Part shown: piece by piece, positions 63,296-64,000 of the stretch
Layout of the letters: every line of letters begins with the position of its first letter
Numbering within the stretch: position 1 is the first letter of the stretch
Assembly (NCBI RefSeq): GCF_032586235.1
Contig: NZ_JAWHTD010000014.1
Coordinates: 26,287 to 90,286, forward strand
Direction: 5' to 3'
Source: Aestuariicoccus sp032586235
GTDB lineage: Bacteria > Pseudomonadota > Alphaproteobacteria > Rhodobacterales > Rhodobacteraceae
DNA: 64,000 nucleotides
Notes under the pieces: model-generated
The model's database searches: none
What the model saw: the letters and a program-made list of their open reading frames with translations, nothing else
Told to the model about the DNA's origin: nothing
Program-made: the position numbers and the translations under genes

Positions 63296-64000
63296 GAGAC
63301 GAGGCTCTCCCTTCTGAGTCACACTTACATGACGTGAATGCCCCTTGATGGCGTACCGGCGGGCCAATAAGGGGTTCTGGATATCCGAAGCACCCGACAG
63401 AACAGCCATGGTTTTCGGACAGTTTGCAACGGCCTTCGTTAGACTTCGGGACATGCCATCAGGGCGCTCAACACATAATCAACTCGATGCGTAGGACGTG
63501 ATCCTTGGATGAGTTCCATCTGCCTCGATGACCCTAATACGAACGGGTGTCCAAGTGGCTTGATCGGCAAGACGCGCAGTGGCAGCTTGGAAGGGAGGGC
63601 GTTTTACTTGGGGAATGTCGGGTTGAAGATCTCGCGCGCGAACGTGCGGAGGTTCCTAAAGGCCTTTGCGACCTTGTTATTCGTGAAGCAGTAACTTTCG
63701 CTATTGCCAATCTGATAAGTCCTGCCAAATGCAGGTTCGACGCTATGACTGTCGAAAGCAGAGGCACACTGATGTGTCAGCGGTGTCCCGCAATCACGAT
63801 TGTCCAAGCCATTCAAATATTTCGCGCGCGATGTCATACCTCGTATTCTTGAGAAAGAAGTTGGCTAAAGTGTGTCTCTGCAATGATTCTATCCACTACT
63901 TAGTCGGGTCTGAACAACGCCCGACGCTCTGAATTTATGTGAGAAATGTCTTATTTTGTTGGCTTTGGCCTGCAGGGTTTCATAGGATTCCATTGAAAAC
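63296..64000. other. Island interior with no supportable gene
   Basis: Only short overlapping reading frames on both strands are present (for example 63547-63852 on plus and 63604-63837 on minus). None has a convincing ribosome site, a recognisable domain or codon use distinct from its antisense shadow. It may be decayed gene remains or a regulatory stretch of the element. The next real gene is expected beyond the window. Confidence 0.5.

Larger units (their letters stand above)
61861..64000 (+). mobile_element. Left end of a genomic island or prophage inserted at tRNA-Leu
   Basis: Immediately after the tRNA CCA the composition becomes much more AT-rich, with codon use unlike the rest of the window, and a tyrosine recombinase gene starts 58 bases later. 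This is the standard picture of an integrative element at the 3' end of a tRNA gene. The tRNA 3' half is complete, so the element restores the gene. The repeated attachment site on the far side is outside the window. Confidence 0.8.

Noticed and set aside
63604..63837. A 77-residue minus-strand frame with a transposase-like basic tail
   Set aside because: The resemblance is vague, with no DDE motif or terminal repeats, and an opposite-strand frame fits as well.

Overview
This 64 kb window looks like chromosomal DNA of an alphaproteobacterium of the order Rhodobacterales (Roseobacter/Paracoccus-like). The evidence is the high-GC coding DNA with long shadow reading frames, an aa3-type CtaD, a monomeric NADP isocitrate dehydrogenase, separate glyQ and glyS genes with the Rhodobacterales DUF6446-type gene between them, a Hint-domain protein, a DUF1127 protein and intergenic repeats of the CCCCCGGGATATTT type. 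No genus can be named from the sequence alone.

Layout. 1-536: a decayed integrase N-terminus, then the leader of a transporter operon. 537-4915: an AfuABC-like (FbpABC superfamily) binding-protein transporter, probably for sugar phosphates, with a convergent inositol-monophosphatase-family phosphatase (4952-5746), a small membrane protein and a secreted serine hydrolase on the minus strand. 7975-10197: monomeric isocitrate dehydrogenase, with a leader that can form alternative hairpins. 10278-24554: an accessory catabolic and transport region. A FAH-family hydrolase is divergent from a GntR/FCD regulator, followed by an NMT1/TauA-type ABC transporter with two permeases, a Pht5-like binding protein, a TSUP exporter, a tripartite tricarboxylate transporter (TctC-B-A), an LVIVD-repeat protein, an OsmC-family protein and a two-subunit molybdenum hydroxylase. 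Many of these genes overlap by 1-8 bases, so the region probably works as one system for uptake and first hydroxylation of an organic, possibly aromatic or N-heterocyclic, acid.

24628-38654 is mostly housekeeping: a renalase-like FAD oxidoreductase, a MarR regulator with a clear palindrome, tRNA-Gly(GCC), then a minus-strand block of folB-folP-glmM-phosphoesterase, a cell-wall hydrolase, a PPDK-like enzyme, and glyS, a DUF6446-type gene, an FkbM methyltransferase and glyQ. 38808-52707 holds a peptidoglycan-binding pseudoprotease, a DMT transporter, a 27-residue membrane microprotein, ilvC divergent from two coupled Lrp regulators, a Hint protein, a class V aminotransferase, a UbiH-type hydroxylase, a HAD phosphatase, a GntR regulator, a glycosyltransferase gene broken by one in-frame amber codon, carA and a YqeY protein. 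52992-61520 carries a glycosyltransferase, a DUF2244 protein, cytochrome c', ctaD with an FNR/FixK box, DUF1127, a PhoX-like phosphatase, an RTX protein and lipB.

From the 3' end of tRNA-Leu(GAG) at 61860 the composition becomes markedly more AT-rich. A tyrosine recombinase follows at once, which marks the left edge of a genomic island or prophage that runs out of the window. The best leads are the 11-24.5 kb transport/molybdenum hydroxylase cluster, the island edge, the amber-interrupted glycosyltransferase, the protease-like protein without catalytic Ser and His, the 27-residue ORF and several unreported-looking operators and hairpins.
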